Assembly: GCA_011321815.1 (NCBI GenBank)
Contig: DROS01000078.1
Location: forward strand, 1 to 64,000
Direction of reading: 5' to 3'
DNA from: Gammaproteobacteria bacterium
Lineage (GTDB): Bacteria; Pseudomonadota; Gammaproteobacteria; SZUA-152
Length of the DNA: 64,000 nucleotides
Shown here: positions 50,157 to 59,450 of the stretch, piece by piece
Position numbering within the stretch: the stretch's first letter is position 1
How the letters are laid out: each line of letters opens with the position of its first letter
Made by a program: the position numbers and the translations under genes
The notes under the pieces: model-generated
The model's database searches: none
The model's input: only the letters and a program-made list of their open reading frames with translations
Told to the model about the DNA's origin: nothing

Positions 50157-51677
50157 ATGTTGGCTGATCTGCCTCTTTTGAGTTTAGTGATTTGGGCACC
50201 CATTTTAGGGGGTGTGTTAGTGCTGTTTGCCAACAAGGAAGAGCAGGCGCCACTGGCAAAAATTATTGCGCTTGTTGCCTCAGTCATTACTTTTTTGTTA
50301 ACTATTCCACTGTATACCGGGTTTGATCTTGGTACGTATGAAATGCAGTTTGTTGAAAATACGCCGTGGATTTCCGCCTTTAATATCAATTATCATCTTG
50401 GTGTTGACGGCATTTCGATGCCGCTGATCCTGTTGACTGCTTTTACAACTATTTTGGTCGTTATTGCGGCTTGGGAAAACGTCAAGAAAAACGTTGCGCA
50501 TTACATGGCAGCGTTTCTGATCATGAATGGTTTGATGATCGGCGTCTTTGCCGCGCTGGACTCGATCCTGTTTTATGTGTTTTGGGAGGCGATGCTGATA
50601 CCGATGTTTCTGATTATCGGTATCTGGGGTGGTGAGCGGCGTGTTTATGCGACCATCAAGTTCTTTTTATACACCTTCCTCGGTTCGGTGTTTATGCTGG
50701 TTGCGCTGATCTATATGTATGCGCAGTCGGGCAGCTTTGGCATTCTGGATTTCCAGGGCATGAAGCTGGGGATGACGGAACAAATACTTATCTTTCTTGC
50801 TTTTCTGCTGGCCTTTGCGGTCAAAGTACCGATGTGGCCAGTACACACATGGTTGCCGGATGCGCACGTTGAAGCGCCCACCGGGGGGTCGGTGATTCTG
50901 GCGGCGATCATGCTGAAAATGGGCACTTATGGTTTTGTCCGCTTCAGTATGCCGATTACACCGGATGCGGCGCAGAACCTGGACTGGCTGATGATCACTT
51001 TGTCGCTCATCGCTATTGTGTATATTGCTTTTGTGGCCTTGGTACAGAAGGACATGAAAAAGCTGATTGCCTATTCATCAATTTCCCACATGGGTTTTGT
51101 CACCCTTGGCTTTTTTGTTGTTTATACCATCATGGAAAATACCGGTAGTGTGCAGGGTGCCGCAATGGGTATAGAAGGCGCTCTGGTACAAATGATTTCA
51201 CACGGCTTTATTTCCGGTGCCATGTTCCTTTGTATCGGTGTGATGTATGACCGTATGCACAGCCGTTTAATCAGCGATTATGGTGGCATGGCGAATACCA
51301 TGCCGGTTTTTGCCGGGTTTATGGTGTTTTTCGCCATGGCCAATGCCGGGCTGCCGGGGACTTCAGGTTTTGTGGGTGAGTTTCTGGTGATCCTGAGTGC
51401 TTTCAAGGCAAATTTCTGGATCGCTTTTCTTGCAGCGACCACGCTGATATTCGGTGCTGCCTATACGCTGTGGATGATCAAGCGTGTTGTTTTTGGCGAG
51501 GTTACCAGCGACAAAGTTGCCGCGCTCAAGGATTTAAGTAACCGGGAGTTTTTTATTCTCGGTACGCTCGCGGTGGCCGTCCTGTTGTTAGGTCTATGGC
51601 CCGCACCTTTACTTGATGTCATGCACAGCACTGTTGACCATCTTGTACAGCAAATTACACAGTCGAAGTTACCATAA
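50157..51677 (+). CDS. nuoM: NADH-quinone oxidoreductase subunit M
   Basis: 506 residues, 14-helix antiporter-like subunit (ND4). Key sites: [21 protein letters not shown] (TM5 Glu), [29 protein letters not shown] (TM7 Lys) and [18 protein letters not shown]. Proton pumping in the middle of the membrane arm. An 80-bp gap separates it from nuoL. Confidence 0.97.
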   Translation: MLADLPLLSLVIWAPILGGVLVLFANKEEQAPLAKIIALVASVITFLLTIPLYTGFDLGTYEMQFVENTPWISAFNINYHLGVDGISMPLILLTAFTTILVVIAAWENVKKNVAHYMAAFLIMNGLMIGVFAALDSILFYVFWEAMLIPMFLIIGIWGGERRVYATIKFFLYTFLGSVFMLVALIYMYAQSGSFGILDFQGMKLGMTEQILIFLAFLLAFAVKVPMWPVHTWLPDAHVEAPTGGSVILAAIMLKMGTYGFVRFSMPITPDAAQNLDWLMITLSLIAIVYIAFVALVQKDMKKLIAYSSISHMGFVTLGFFVVYTIMENTGSVQGAAMGIEGALVQMISHGFISGAMFLCIGVMYDRMHSRLISDYGGMANTMPVFAGFMVFFAMANAGLPGTSGFVGEFLVILSAFKANFWIAFLAATTLIFGAAYTLWMIKRVVFGEVTSDKVAALKDLSNREFFILGTLAVAVLLLGLWPAPLLDVMHSTVDHLVQQITQSKLP

Positions 51678-51691
51678 GTTATAAAACAACT

Positions 51692-53137
51692 ATGCCAAAT
51701 AATTTTCAAATGCCTGATTTAATGCCCGCTTTGCCGGAGATTTTCCTGCTGACGATGGCGTGTATTATTTTGCTTGCAGACCTGTTTATCAGTGATAAAA
51801 ATCGTGTGTTTACCTATTTGCTGTCACTGGCCACACTTGCCGTTACCGCCGCACTTACCGTGACCCTGCATACGCCCGAGCCCGTCTATACGTTTGATGG
51901 TTTATTTGTCAGTGACAGCATGGGCGATGTATTAAAAGTCTTTGTATATCTAGTTACTGCGGTTGCCTTTATTTATTCCCGCGATTATCTGCTGACCCGG
52001 AAAATCTTTCAGGGTGAATATTTTGTCCTGGGGCTGTTTGCGGTGTTGGGCATGATGGTGCTGATATCTGCGCATAACATGCTGACGATTTATCTGGGAC
52101 TCGAATTGTTGTCTTTGGCGTTGTATGCCATGGTGGCATTTCAGCGGGATTCTTCTGATGCGACAGAAGCAGCCATGAAGTATTTTGTTTTGGGCGCCCT
52201 GGCGTCCGGCATGTTGTTATACGGCATGTCACTGATCTATGGCATTACCGGTACACTGGATATTAGCGCTGTGCATACTGCGGTAGCGGGCCTGGAAAAT
52301 TCCAAACAGCTGGTGCTGGGTCTTGGTCTGGTGCTGGTGATTGTTGGTATGGCTTTCAAGCTTGGTGCGGTGCCATTCCATATGTGGGTGCCCGATGTTT
52401 ATCACGGCGCACCTACCGCAGTGACTCTGTTCATCAGTACTGCGCCCAAACTTGCGGCGTTTGCCATGGTAATGCGTCTGCTGGTTGAAGGGCTGGGTGA
52501 CCTGCATGATCAGTGGCAGGATATTCTGATTATCATGGCTGTGCTGTCAATGGCCGTGGGTAATGTGATTGCCATCGCCCAGGCGAATATCAAACGCATG
52601 CTGGCTTATTCGACTATTTCACACGTTGGCTTTTTGCTGTTAGGCATATTGGCGGGTACCCAGGCTGGTTATTCCGCCTCAATGTTCTACGCTATTGTGT
52701 ATGCACTGATGGGTATGGGTGGGTTTGGCATGATCATTCTGTTAAGCCGTGCCGGATTCGAGGCTGACCAGCTGAGTGATTTCAAAGGCCTCAACGAGCG
52801 CAGCCCGTGGTTTGCCTTTATCATGATGATTCTGATGTTTTCCATGGCAGGCGTGCCACCCACACTGGGCTTTTATGCAAAATTCTCGGTGTTACAGGCT
52901 GTGGTGGGCTCCGGTCTCACTTGGTTAGCCGTAGTGGCTGTGGTGTTTTCAATCATCGGCGCTTTTTATTACCTGCGCATTATCAAGCTCATGTACTTTG
53001 ACAAAGCAGAAGACATGCAGCCTCTTGAAACCACTACGGATATGAAGGTGGTGTTGTCGGCTAACGGTCTGGGTATTTTATTGCTTGGTCTGGCCCCGGG
53101 GGGGTTGCTTGCGCTGTGCACAGCAGCTATTGGGTAA
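51692..53137 (+). CDS. nuoN: NADH-quinone oxidoreductase subunit N
   Basis: 481 residues, 14-helix antiporter-like subunit (ND2). Contains [21 protein letters not shown] (TM5 Glu), [27 protein letters not shown] (TM7 Lys) and [19 protein letters not shown]. Last gene of the operon; 14 bp after nuoM. In many relatives rimP-nusA-infB follows nuoN; here a repeat element and accessory genes follow instead. Confidence 0.97.
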   Translation: MPNNFQMPDLMPALPEIFLLTMACIILLADLFISDKNRVFTYLLSLATLAVTAALTVTLHTPEPVYTFDGLFVSDSMGDVLKVFVYLVTAVAFIYSRDYLLTRKIFQGEYFVLGLFAVLGMMVLISAHNMLTIYLGLELLSLALYAMVAFQRDSSDATEAAMKYFVLGALASGMLLYGMSLIYGITGTLDISAVHTAVAGLENSKQLVLGLGLVLVIVGMAFKLGAVPFHMWVPDVYHGAPTAVTLFISTAPKLAAFAMVMRLLVEGLGDLHDQWQDILIIMAVLSMAVGNVIAIAQANIKRMLAYSTISHVGFLLLGILAGTQAGYSASMFYAIVYALMGMGGFGMIILLSRAGFEADQLSDFKGLNERSPWFAFIMMILMFSMAGVPPTLGFYAKFSVLQAVVGSGLTWLAVVAVVFSIIGAFYYLRIIKLMYFDKAEDMQPLETTTDMKVVLSANGLGILLLGLAPGGLLALCTAAIG

Positions 53138-53146
53138 GGAATACCA

Positions 53147-53165
53147 GGGCTTTGGTGAAGCCTTT
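53147..53165 (+). terminator. Weak terminator-like hairpin after nuoN
   Basis: GGCTT (53148-53152) pairs with AAGCC (53058-type arm at 53158-53162) around TGGTG, extended by a G-T wobble and followed by TTTC. Short stem and short T-run, so low strength. Confidence 0.35.
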
Positions 53166-53209
53166 CGAATCTGCGTTTGTCGTCTGTGCATGCCCCTAAA
53201 CTATGTGCA

Positions 53210-53370
53210 TATACCCGTAGCGGTTAAGATTCAGGTCTGACTGCACGCCCTGTTTCCGCCATGGCCACGTTATTGTCCTTGCCATAGAATAACAATGACG
53301 CGTTATTTCGCCTCGCCATGAAGAAAATATAACGCACACTTAAACCTGAATCCCAAACGCCATGGGTATA
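53210..53370. mobile_element. MITE-like element with 27-bp imperfect terminal inverted repeats
   Basis: Left end 53210-53236 and right end 53344-53370 match as inverted repeats at 22 of 27 positions (both begin TATACCC and end GATTCAGGT on reading inward). The 107-bp interior contains one copy of repeat family R and no ORF. The ends belong to palindromic family P found elsewhere in the window. I could not identify a target-site duplication. It lies between nuoN and the merR-type gene. Confidence 0.55.
53248..53320 (+). repeat. Dispersed repeat family R, copy 1
   Basis: Shares TTGCCATAGAAT (53279-53290), the following RRCRATGAYGC pattern, and flanking CCC-TTTCCGC with the copy at 56361-56470. 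Outer arms CATGGC (53260-53265) and GCCATG (53315-53320) can pair, as can CGTTATTGT and ACAATGACG inside (one mismatch). Confidence 0.6.
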
Positions 53371-53424
53371 GAATGCTGTTTCTACTGATACGCAGGCGTA
53401 TTGATACACGATAAACACCCTATA

Positions 53425-53841
53425 ATGACAACACCAACACTGACCATTGGCAAGCTGGCGGCGGCGGCGGGCGTAAATGTCGAGACCATTCGTTATTATC
53501 AGCGCCTGAAACTCATTATCGAACCGGCTAAACCAGACCAGGGCTACCGGCATTATCCCGCAGAGTATGTTTTACGTGTGCGTTTTATCAAACGCGCCCA
53601 GCAACTGGGTTTCACGCTGAAAGAAATTCAGGAACTGCTCGAACTGGGTGATGGGCATTGCCAACAAGTACAGCAATTGGCGCAGGTTAAGCTGAAGAAG
53701 ATCAGGGAACGCATTACTGATTTGACTGCCATGTACGATGCGCTGGACAGTCTGCTGACACAATGTCAGACAAGCGAAGCAGATGACGCCCGTTGTGCAT
53801 TGATTGAGACCATCACTGCAAACAGCGATCAATGCACCTGA
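53425..53841 (+). CDS. MerR-family regulator with mercury-sensor-like cysteines
   Basis: 138 residues from the ATG at 53425 (MTTPTLTIGKLAAAAGVNVETIRYYQR). The winged-helix HTH is typical of MerR, followed by the long dimerisation helix. Three cysteines fall where MerR of Tn501 binds Hg(II): GHC before the helix, QC after it and RC in the C-terminal loop (C-x9-C here, x8 in Tn501). That suggests a thiophilic-metal or thiol-stress sensor. No mer genes are near. Its 3' end overlaps the convergent cti gene by 13 bp. The target promoter is unknown; no MerR-type 19-bp-spaced promoter was recognised nearby. Confidence 0.85.
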   Translation: MTTPTLTIGKLAAAAGVNVETIRYYQRLKLIIEPAKPDQGYRHYPAEYVLRVRFIKRAQQLGFTLKEIQELLELGDGHCQQVQQLAQVKLKKIRERITDLTAMYDALDSLLTQCQTSEADDARCALIETITANSDQCT

Positions 53842-56258
53842 TAACGATTCAAATCAAACAGCCCTGACCGCACGGGTTTGTTGTACCGGAATTTATCCTG
53901 AAACCAGTCGGTCTGCGTCCAGAACACGGGATCGGTACGACGCACACCATAACGCGCCACAAATTGTGCATAATCTTCATGGCTGCGAATATTGGCGCAG
54001 CGTTGGCTGAACTCATCAATCTCTGACAGTGCCACGGAGAGAAAGAAATTGGGGTAGGAGCCTTCCAGCCAGTTCACGACGGTCATTGTATCCTGTTCGA
54101 TGTCTGCACGGTCCCGCTCATGTTCGTCGGCCAGAAAAGAGGTGACATTTTTATACGCCTTGTTACGAATCAGGGTGTAGGCGAGACCCTGTTCCGGCGT
54201 ATCGGCTCTGACCTGCACAAAGGTCACATCGGGAAAGGCGTGCAGGTTTTCACCCTGCAAGCGGGCAATGGCATTCATGGCTTTATCCACCCGGGCTTCA
54301 ATAGTGGCAGGCAGTGAATTCTTGCAATTGTCAGCCCGGGCGCAACGATTCAGGTCCGGTGCCCGTTGTGTCGCTCCCGCGAGACGGATTTTCAGATACC
54401 GGTACAGTTCTTTCTGCGGGTCATCTGTACGGTAGCCATTGACCGCTTCTGTATTCAGCCACTCCTGTGGTGCGGCAAACAGTTTTTCGACACTTTCGCG
54501 TTGGCCGACATACCAGGCATCGCGTATGGCCTTGCGCTGGCTCACGGGAAGAAAGGCCAGAAAATAATCCTCACCTTCCATACGCAGAAAATCCATGTAG
54601 ATTCGTGTGCTCATGCGATGACCCAGGTTGCCGTACACATTGAAACCGGCGACCAGTAAATAATGAATGCGCTCAAACAGGGGGTAGTCGATAATCCAGG
54701 CGGTTTCGGGGTTTTCACCCACCAGTCCGTAGGCGACCGAACCACTGTCAAAATGCCGGAAAACGGTTAATGCGGCATTGGGATTTTTGTCATCACCATC
54801 CCAGATGTAGTTCAGGGCGTGGTCGATATTGTGTGTGCCGATGGTTTTGAACCAGGCCTGTTTGCGTGCCATGTAGCGTCGTTGTCCCTGCCAATAGTCG
54901 GTCCAGATGCGCAGCAGGTCCAGATTGCTGCCACCATCGGCGGGGAGTTGCAAGTCATTGCTCATTGCACCGATGAAGGCGGGATTATTCGTAATCACTG
55001 GTTGTTCGGGATCGAAAAACATCACCCAAAACTGATCCTCGATAACATTCAAGGCAATCTGCCCACGGCAGACGGGTCCCTTGATAAAGCCTTCGATAAA
55101 AAACCTCGCCTCGTCCAGCAAAAAACGATACCGCGATGTTGTGGGCAGGGCGGCAAACACCTTGAAGGGATTGGAGGCCAGCTCAGACTGATAAGAAGGC
55201 AGCGTATCCACAGTGTAAACCGGTTTCAGAAAAAGCTCCCGGTACCGCTCCATGCGGCTTGCGGAAAATTCGTAGACGATATGGTTTTTTGCCACGATGC
55301 TGGGATGGTAACGCAGTAAACGGTAATAAAAGGGTGCACTACCGGGGTCATCAAACGGAAGCACTGTGGGAATTTCATCAATGGGCTGTCCGGGGGGCGT
55401 GCGGGAGCGCACCAGTCGGTAGAATTCCCGTTGGGGCGAATCGGCAAAATGAATATGGGCATGAAACAGATGCTCGTAGAGGTAACGGCTGACCAACCGT
55501 TGTTTGTTGGTGCTCCCGTTCAGAAATAACTCCCAATGTTTGATTTGTGGCTGCACGGTGGCGGAGGGGGCGGGCGGCGGCGGTGTGGGCGCTCCCTGGG
55601 CCAGCCAGGAGACCAGGGTCTGGTATTCCGTATCCCGCAGGTTGGGCATGGCATAGGGCATGCCCCACAGAGGGCGCTTGCGTGCAAATTCATCCATGGA
55701 GTCCAGCGTCGGGCAGGTTTGCTGGCGGTTCAGTCCCAGAGTAAAACTATCAGAAAATGTATCCGTATCAGGCTGCGGGTGTTGCTGTTTTAACCGCAAC
55801 AAGTGATAAAGCACCGAATTTCTCAGGTTGGCTTCCGGATCATTTTGAGGGCTTTCGTTGATCACTGGGTGAAAATCGCGGGAACGCCACTGGGCAGTGG
55901 TTTTGGCATCAATGAACAAACGGGTTGGCTGCATGGGCGTTACCCGTGAGGGGTCATAAATACTTTCGGTACTTGCACCGCGCTGCAAGCCTTCAGGGGA
56001 AGAAAGTTTCAATTGACAGGGCGCATCGTAACAGCCGTGACACACTATGCAGCGCCGCTCCAGTACCGGTTGCACCTGATCCTTCCAGGTTACGGGTGCA
56101 CTGCGTGCAGCAGTTGCCAGATCGGACTCGATAGACGCGGGTATGTCTTTCATCGTAAATGGCGATATCAGAACCCCGTTGATCAGAAAACCGATCAACA
56201 ACACCGCAGAAACCACCAGCACACGTTGGCGAGTGATTATTGTGTAACGCCTGCTCAA
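53829..56258 (-). CDS. cti: Fatty acid cis/trans isomerase Cti
   Basis: 809 residues. An N-terminal membrane anchor/signal (residues ~12-33) is followed by a haem c motif CIVCH (Cys70, Cys73, His74) in a VLERRCIVCHGCYDAPCQLKLSS segment diagnostic for Cti of Pseudomonas and Vibrio. The periplasmic enzyme converts cis- to trans-unsaturated fatty acids in phospholipids to stiffen the membrane under solvent, heat or metal stress. It is monocistronic and convergent with the MerR-type gene. Family identity is strong from the N-terminus and length (Pseudomonas Cti is ~760-770 residues). Confidence 0.93.
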   Translation of the reverse strand: MSRRYTIITRQRVLVVSAVLLIGFLINGVLISPFTMKDIPASIESDLATAARSAPVTWKDQVQPVLERRCIVCHGCYDAPCQLKLSSPEGLQRGASTESIYDPSRVTPMQPTRLFIDAKTTAQWRSRDFHPVINESPQNDPEANLRNSVLYHLLRLKQQHPQPDTDTFSDSFTLGLNRQQTCPTLDSMDEFARKRPLWGMPYAMPNLRDTEYQTLVSWLAQGAPTPPPPAPSATVQPQIKHWELFLNGSTNKQRLVSRYLYEHLFHAHIHFADSPQREFYRLVRSRTPPGQPIDEIPTVLPFDDPGSAPFYYRLLRYHPSIVAKNHIVYEFSASRMERYRELFLKPVYTVDTLPSYQSELASNPFKVFAALPTTSRYRFLLDEARFFIEGFIKGPVCRGQIALNVIEDQFWVMFFDPEQPVITNNPAFIGAMSNDLQLPADGGSNLDLLRIWTDYWQGQRRYMARKQAWFKTIGTHNIDHALNYIWDGDDKNPNAALTVFRHFDSGSVAYGLVGENPETAWIIDYPLFERIHYLLVAGFNVYGNLGHRMSTRIYMDFLRMEGEDYFLAFLPVSQRKAIRDAWYVGQRESVEKLFAAPQEWLNTEAVNGYRTDDPQKELYRYLKIRLAGATQRAPDLNRCARADNCKNSLPATIEARVDKAMNAIARLQGENLHAFPDVTFVQVRADTPEQGLAYTLIRNKAYKNVTSFLADEHERDRADIEQDTMTVVNWLEGSYPNFFLSVALSEIDEFSQRCANIRSHEDYAQFVARYGVRRTDPVFWTQTDWFQDKFRYNKPVRSGLFDLNRYQVH

Positions 56259-56620
56259 CTTTTTATACTCATAAAAAATGCAACGTCAATGATGAATGTT
56301 TCGGGCTTTTTTAAAAATACCCCATGCAACGCCAGGGGGTGTATCACTGTTTGTGGCGCGCTTCTGGCCCTTTTCCGCGCTGGCAGCGTTGCGGTTCGTT
56401 GCCATAGAATGGCGATGATGCCTCACCGCGCCTTGCCAGCCCGAAAAATGCCGCAGAATTGCGCTCACGAAGGTCATTGTTAACACCCCCTAGCGGTTTT
56501 GCAAGGGGCTGGTCAAGTAAGGAACGTGTATGTCCCTAAACAAACATTCCTGACATCAGGTTGTCAGGAGGGGTGGCGTATAGTCACATTTCTACATTCA
56601 CTGATGCAGGAGAAACACGA
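56259..56620. other. Intergenic with repeat family R copy 2
   Basis: Between cti (divergent) and the VOC gene. The middle (56361-56470) is a family R repeat; the rest shows no gene. AGGAGA before 56621 is the VOC ribosome binding site. Confidence 0.5.
56361..56470 (+). repeat. Dispersed repeat family R, copy 2
   Basis: Contains TTGCCATAGAAT (56399-56410), identical to copy 1. Outer arms GCTGGCA (56379-56385) and TGCCAGC (56434-56440) pair perfectly and an inner hairpin GCCAT-AGA-ATGGC forms around the core. The outer stem is conserved in position but not in sequence compared with copy 1, which hints at a selected structure. Confidence 0.6.
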
Positions 56621-57007
56621 ATGACTGATGCGATGAAACAACACGGTGCCTTTAGCTGGAATGAGCTGATGACCACCGACGTAAAAGCGGCAAAAACTTT
56701 TTATGGCGATATGTTTGGTTGGGCATTTGAGGACATGCAGACCAACGATATGGAATACACAATGGCCAAAGCAGGTGATCAGGAAGTGGCAGGCATTATG
56801 GGGATGATGCCCGAAGCCGGTGAGATGCCCCCCATGTGGGGTGCCTATGTCACCGTGGATGACGTGGAGGCCAGCGCAAAACAGGCCGAGGCATTGGGTG
56901 GAAAAATCCTGTTGGCACCGCGTGATATTCCTGATGTCGGGCGGTTTTGTGTCATTTGTGATCCACAGGGTGCAGCCTTGTCTTTGATCACGTATCTCAA
57001 GAAATAG
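56621..57007 (+). CDS. VOC-family (glyoxalase-like) protein
   Basis: 128 residues from the ATG at 56621, preceded by AGGAGA. Begins HGAFSWNELMTTDVKAAKTFYGDMFGW and ends FCVICDPQGAALSLITY, the usual two beta-alpha-beta-beta-beta modules of a VOC fold. Metal ligands are only partly recognisable. Acidic and Met-rich in the middle. Substrate unknown; annotated relatives are 'glyoxalase/bleomycin resistance' proteins. The WYL regulator gene follows after 7 bp, so they are probably one operon. Confidence 0.85.
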   Translation: MTDAMKQHGAFSWNELMTTDVKAAKTFYGDMFGWAFEDMQTNDMEYTMAKAGDQEVAGIMGMMPEAGEMPPMWGAYVTVDDVEASAKQAEALGGKILLAPRDIPDVGRFCVICDPQGAALSLITYLKK

Positions 57008-57014
57008 ACGCCTG

Positions 57015-57716
57015 ATGCGACGTGCTGACCGGCTGTTTCAAATCGTACAGTTTTTGCGCTCGCGGCGTGTAACAACTGCACGCTGGCTGGCGGAAGTGCT
57101 GGAGGTTTCCGAGCGGACGATCTACCGGGACATACAGGATCTGATGGCCTCGAATGTACCGATAGAAGGGGAAGCCGGTGTCGGCTATGTGATTCGGCAT
57201 GGCTACGATTTGCCACCGTTAATGTTTACCCGGGAGGAAATGACAGCCCTGACCCTGGGTGCACGCATTGTTAACAGCTGGGCAGATCCCGGTCTGGCCA
57301 TGGCCGCTCAATCCGTATTAAGCAAAATTGAAACGGTGCTGCCGGATTCCCTGAAAGGGGAACTCGACCAGACCCGGTTGTTTTCCCCATTGGTAAGAAT
57401 ACCGACACAGGTGGCTGCTTTTATGGGGGAACTGCGTAGCGCGGCAGATCGTCGTAACAAGGTCATTATTACCTATACCCGGGCCGATGGTGCAGATTCG
57501 AATCGCACCATCTGGCCTTTGGGATTATTTTTCTGGGGTACGACCTGGACGCTGGGCGCCTGGTGTGAAATGCGTCAGGCATTCAGAAATTTTCGGCTGG
57601 ACAGAATCGAAACATTGCAAATCTGTGATGAGCGATACCCGAATGAACCAGGCCGGAGGTTGAAGGATATGATCACATGCGAGAAAAAAAGGATGGATAA
57701 TAATGAAACGGTGTAA
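57015..57716 (+). CDS. YafY-type HTH/WYL transcriptional regulator
   Basis: 233 residues. N-terminal winged helix MRRADRLFQIVQFLRSRRVTTARWLAEVLEVSERTIYRDI, then a linker, then a C-terminal WYL-type domain (IWPLGLFFWGTTWTLGAWCEMRQAFRNFRLDRI). Proteins of this type are repressors or activators that sense ligands such as nucleic acids or nucleotides. It sits between the VOC gene (7 bp) and tag (14-bp overlap), so it may control this small operon or the VOC protein's substrate response. Confidence 0.9.
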   Translation: MRRADRLFQIVQFLRSRRVTTARWLAEVLEVSERTIYRDIQDLMASNVPIEGEAGVGYVIRHGYDLPPLMFTREEMTALTLGARIVNSWADPGLAMAAQSVLSKIETVLPDSLKGELDQTRLFSPLVRIPTQVAAFMGELRSAADRRNKVIITYTRADGADSNRTIWPLGLFFWGTTWTLGAWCEMRQAFRNFRLDRIETLQICDERYPNEPGRRLKDMITCEKKRMDNNETV

Positions 57717-58263
57717 ATGGGCGACGGATGTGGAGCCTTTGTATACAAAATACCACGATGAAGAATGGAGCATCCCGGTTTTTGATGACAGGGAACTCTT
57801 TGAGATGCTGATACTCGAAGGAGCACAGGCGGGACTCAGCTGGATCACCATTCTTAAAAAACGGGAAACCTACCGTAAGGCATTTGATAATTTTGATGCG
57901 GAGAAAATTGCCCGTTATAACAAACGCAAGCGCACCAGTCTGTTGAACGACGTTGGTATCGTGAGAAACCGTCTCAAGGTAAATGCCGCGATCGTTAACG
58001 CACAATGTTACCTGGAAGTGCTTGAAGAGTATCCGGGTTTCAGTGACTACCTTTGGCAGTTCGTCGATGGTAAACCCATCAGGAATCACTGGAAAAACAT
58101 GCAGGATGTACCCGTTACGACTGACGAGTCTGATGCCATGAGCAAAGCGCTCAAGAAGCGGGGTTTCAAATTTGTCGGGTCTACAATTTGTTATGCCTTT
58201 ATGCAGGCTGTCGGTATGGTAAATGACCATACGACAGACTGTTTTTGTTATAAAGCGGGATAA
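57703..58263 (+). CDS. tag: DNA-3-methyladenine glycosylase I
   Basis: 186 residues. Zinc-binding set is visible: Cys4 (MKRCKW), His18 (KYHDEEW), His176 and Cys180 (HTTDCFCY). The helix-hairpin-helix core includes LILEGAQAGLSWITILKKRETYR. It removes 3-methyladenine from alkylated DNA. It overlaps the WYL regulator gene by 14 bp. Confidence 0.95.
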   Translation: MKRCKWATDVEPLYTKYHDEEWSIPVFDDRELFEMLILEGAQAGLSWITILKKRETYRKAFDNFDAEKIARYNKRKRTSLLNDVGIVRNRLKVNAAIVNAQCYLEVLEEYPGFSDYLWQFVDGKPIRNHWKNMQDVPVTTDESDAMSKALKKRGFKFVGSTICYAFMQAVGMVNDHTTDCFCYKAG

Positions 58264-58329
58264 GGAACGCGCACCTTCCCAGAGGGTGTTAACACCTCCC
58301 GCAACAAAGTAAACATACCGGGATGTATA

Positions 58330-58902
58330 ATGGGCTTGCTGAAACAAAAAAATACGCAACAATCGAATCTCGGCTCAGTCATACTCAACAGTGAAAGACT
58401 TATGCTGTCTCCCTTGTCGCGCGCTTTTGCTGAGGATATATTCAAAGAGTTTACCGCTGATATTACACGCTACATGGTGCCGGAACCTGCCGGACACATT
58501 AATGATATTTGCACATTCATTGATATCAGCAGGAAAAAAATGATGGCTGGAGACCAGCTGGTAATGGCCATTCTGGAGGCGGAAACCGTACAGTTTTCAG
58601 GTGTCTGTGCGATTAACGGAAAAGAACAGGGAGTGGCGGCTGAACTGGGTATCTGGCTGAAAAAGAGTGCGCAGGGAAAAAGACTGGGCCGTGAAGCTGT
58701 TACACTTTTGGTGCAATGGGCGAAAGACAATTTGACACTGTCCCATCTTGTTTATCCCGTCGATAAAAATAACATACCGAGTCGGAAAATCGCTGAATCG
58801 CTGGGCGGTGTTGTGGTTTCTGAAGGCCAGCGGAAGTCATTATCCGGCAACCACCTTGACGAACTGGTCTATCAGATTGATGCTGGAGTTGCGATGCAGT
58901 AG
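58330..58902 (+). CDS. GNAT-family N-acetyltransferase (RimJ/RimL-like)
   Basis: 190 residues. Starts with a short basic/polar leader, then LNSERLMLSPLSRAFAEDIF, typical of RimJ/RimL-type acetyltransferases. The acetyl-CoA loop is AQGKRLGREAVTLLVQWA (Q/R-x-x-G-x-G variant), and DKNNIPSRKIAESLGG is the family's N-x-x-S-x-x-x-x-E-x-x-G signature. Acceptor unknown. It lies 66 bp after tag with its own possible start region; operon membership is uncertain. Confidence 0.85.
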   Translation: MGLLKQKNTQQSNLGSVILNSERLMLSPLSRAFAEDIFKEFTADITRYMVPEPAGHINDICTFIDISRKKMMAGDQLVMAILEAETVQFSGVCAINGKEQGVAAELGIWLKKSAQGKRLGREAVTLLVQWAKDNLTLSHLVYPVDKNNIPSRKIAESLGGVVVSEGQRKSLSGNHLDELVYQIDAGVAMQ

Positions 58903-58936
58903 CCCGGCTTTGCCGGCTCAGGAAACGGCGCGTTCC

Positions 58937-59266
58937 TTATTGAATGCTGCCGTATTTATCTTTCAGCCTTTGGCTGACTTCAGAAAACAGATCCAGAACC
59001 GGGATTAGTTCCCGCCCCATTTCAGAGAGATTGTACTCTACGTTTGGAGGCTTGCCACTCAGAACCGATCTTTCCACTACCCCTCGCTGTTCCAGCTCCC
59101 GCAAACGAGCCGTCAGCACCTTGGCGGACACCGATCCCAACGTACGTTTCAATTCTCCAAAATACAATGGGTTATCCTTAAGAAAGAAAATAATTTCCAG
59201 AGTCCATGCGCCTGATAACAGTTTGATACAAGGGCCGAGTTCACAATTTGATGAAGGTTCAAGCAT
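58937..59266 (-). CDS. HxlR-family transcriptional regulator
   Basis: 109 residues from the ATG at 59266, six bases after GGAG; longer starts (59278, 59296 TTG) lack a ribosome binding site. Winged-helix pattern CxxGPCIKLLSGAWTLEIIFFLKDNPLYFGELKR...VSAKVLTARLRELEQRGVVER is diagnostic for HxlR. The N-terminal Cys residues (CELGPC) may be redox-sensitive, as in some relatives. Divergent from the CDGSH protein gene 184 bp away, its probable target. Confidence 0.9.
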   Translation of the reverse strand: MLEPSSNCELGPCIKLLSGAWTLEIIFFLKDNPLYFGELKRTLGSVSAKVLTARLRELEQRGVVERSVLSGKPPNVEYNLSEMGRELIPVLDLFSEVSQRLKDKYGSIQ

Positions 59267-59399
59267 GGTTGACTCCATAGACTGGCTGATTACCAACGGG
59301 TAACTATGTTATATGTTTCAGTATTTTCGATTAGACTAAACTGATAACGCACCATTTGGCTATTGCTACGACACGATGCTGCGTTTTGTTAATCACATT

Positions 59400-59424
59400 A
59401 TGCCCAACGCCACAGGTATATACC
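59400..59424 (-). repeat. Family P single arm
   Basis: The reverse complement carries TATACCTGTGGCGTTGGG, matching the family P arm with a few changes. It lies in the HxlR-CDGSH intergenic region, 27 bp before the CDGSH start, so it could overlap that gene's promoter. Confidence 0.4.
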
Positions 59425-59450
59425 GCATTTAATCCGACAGGAGATGACAC

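Noticed and set aside
53421-53426. TATAAT overlapping the merR-type ATG as its promoter
   Set aside because: Transcription would start inside the coding sequence, so it cannot serve this start codon.
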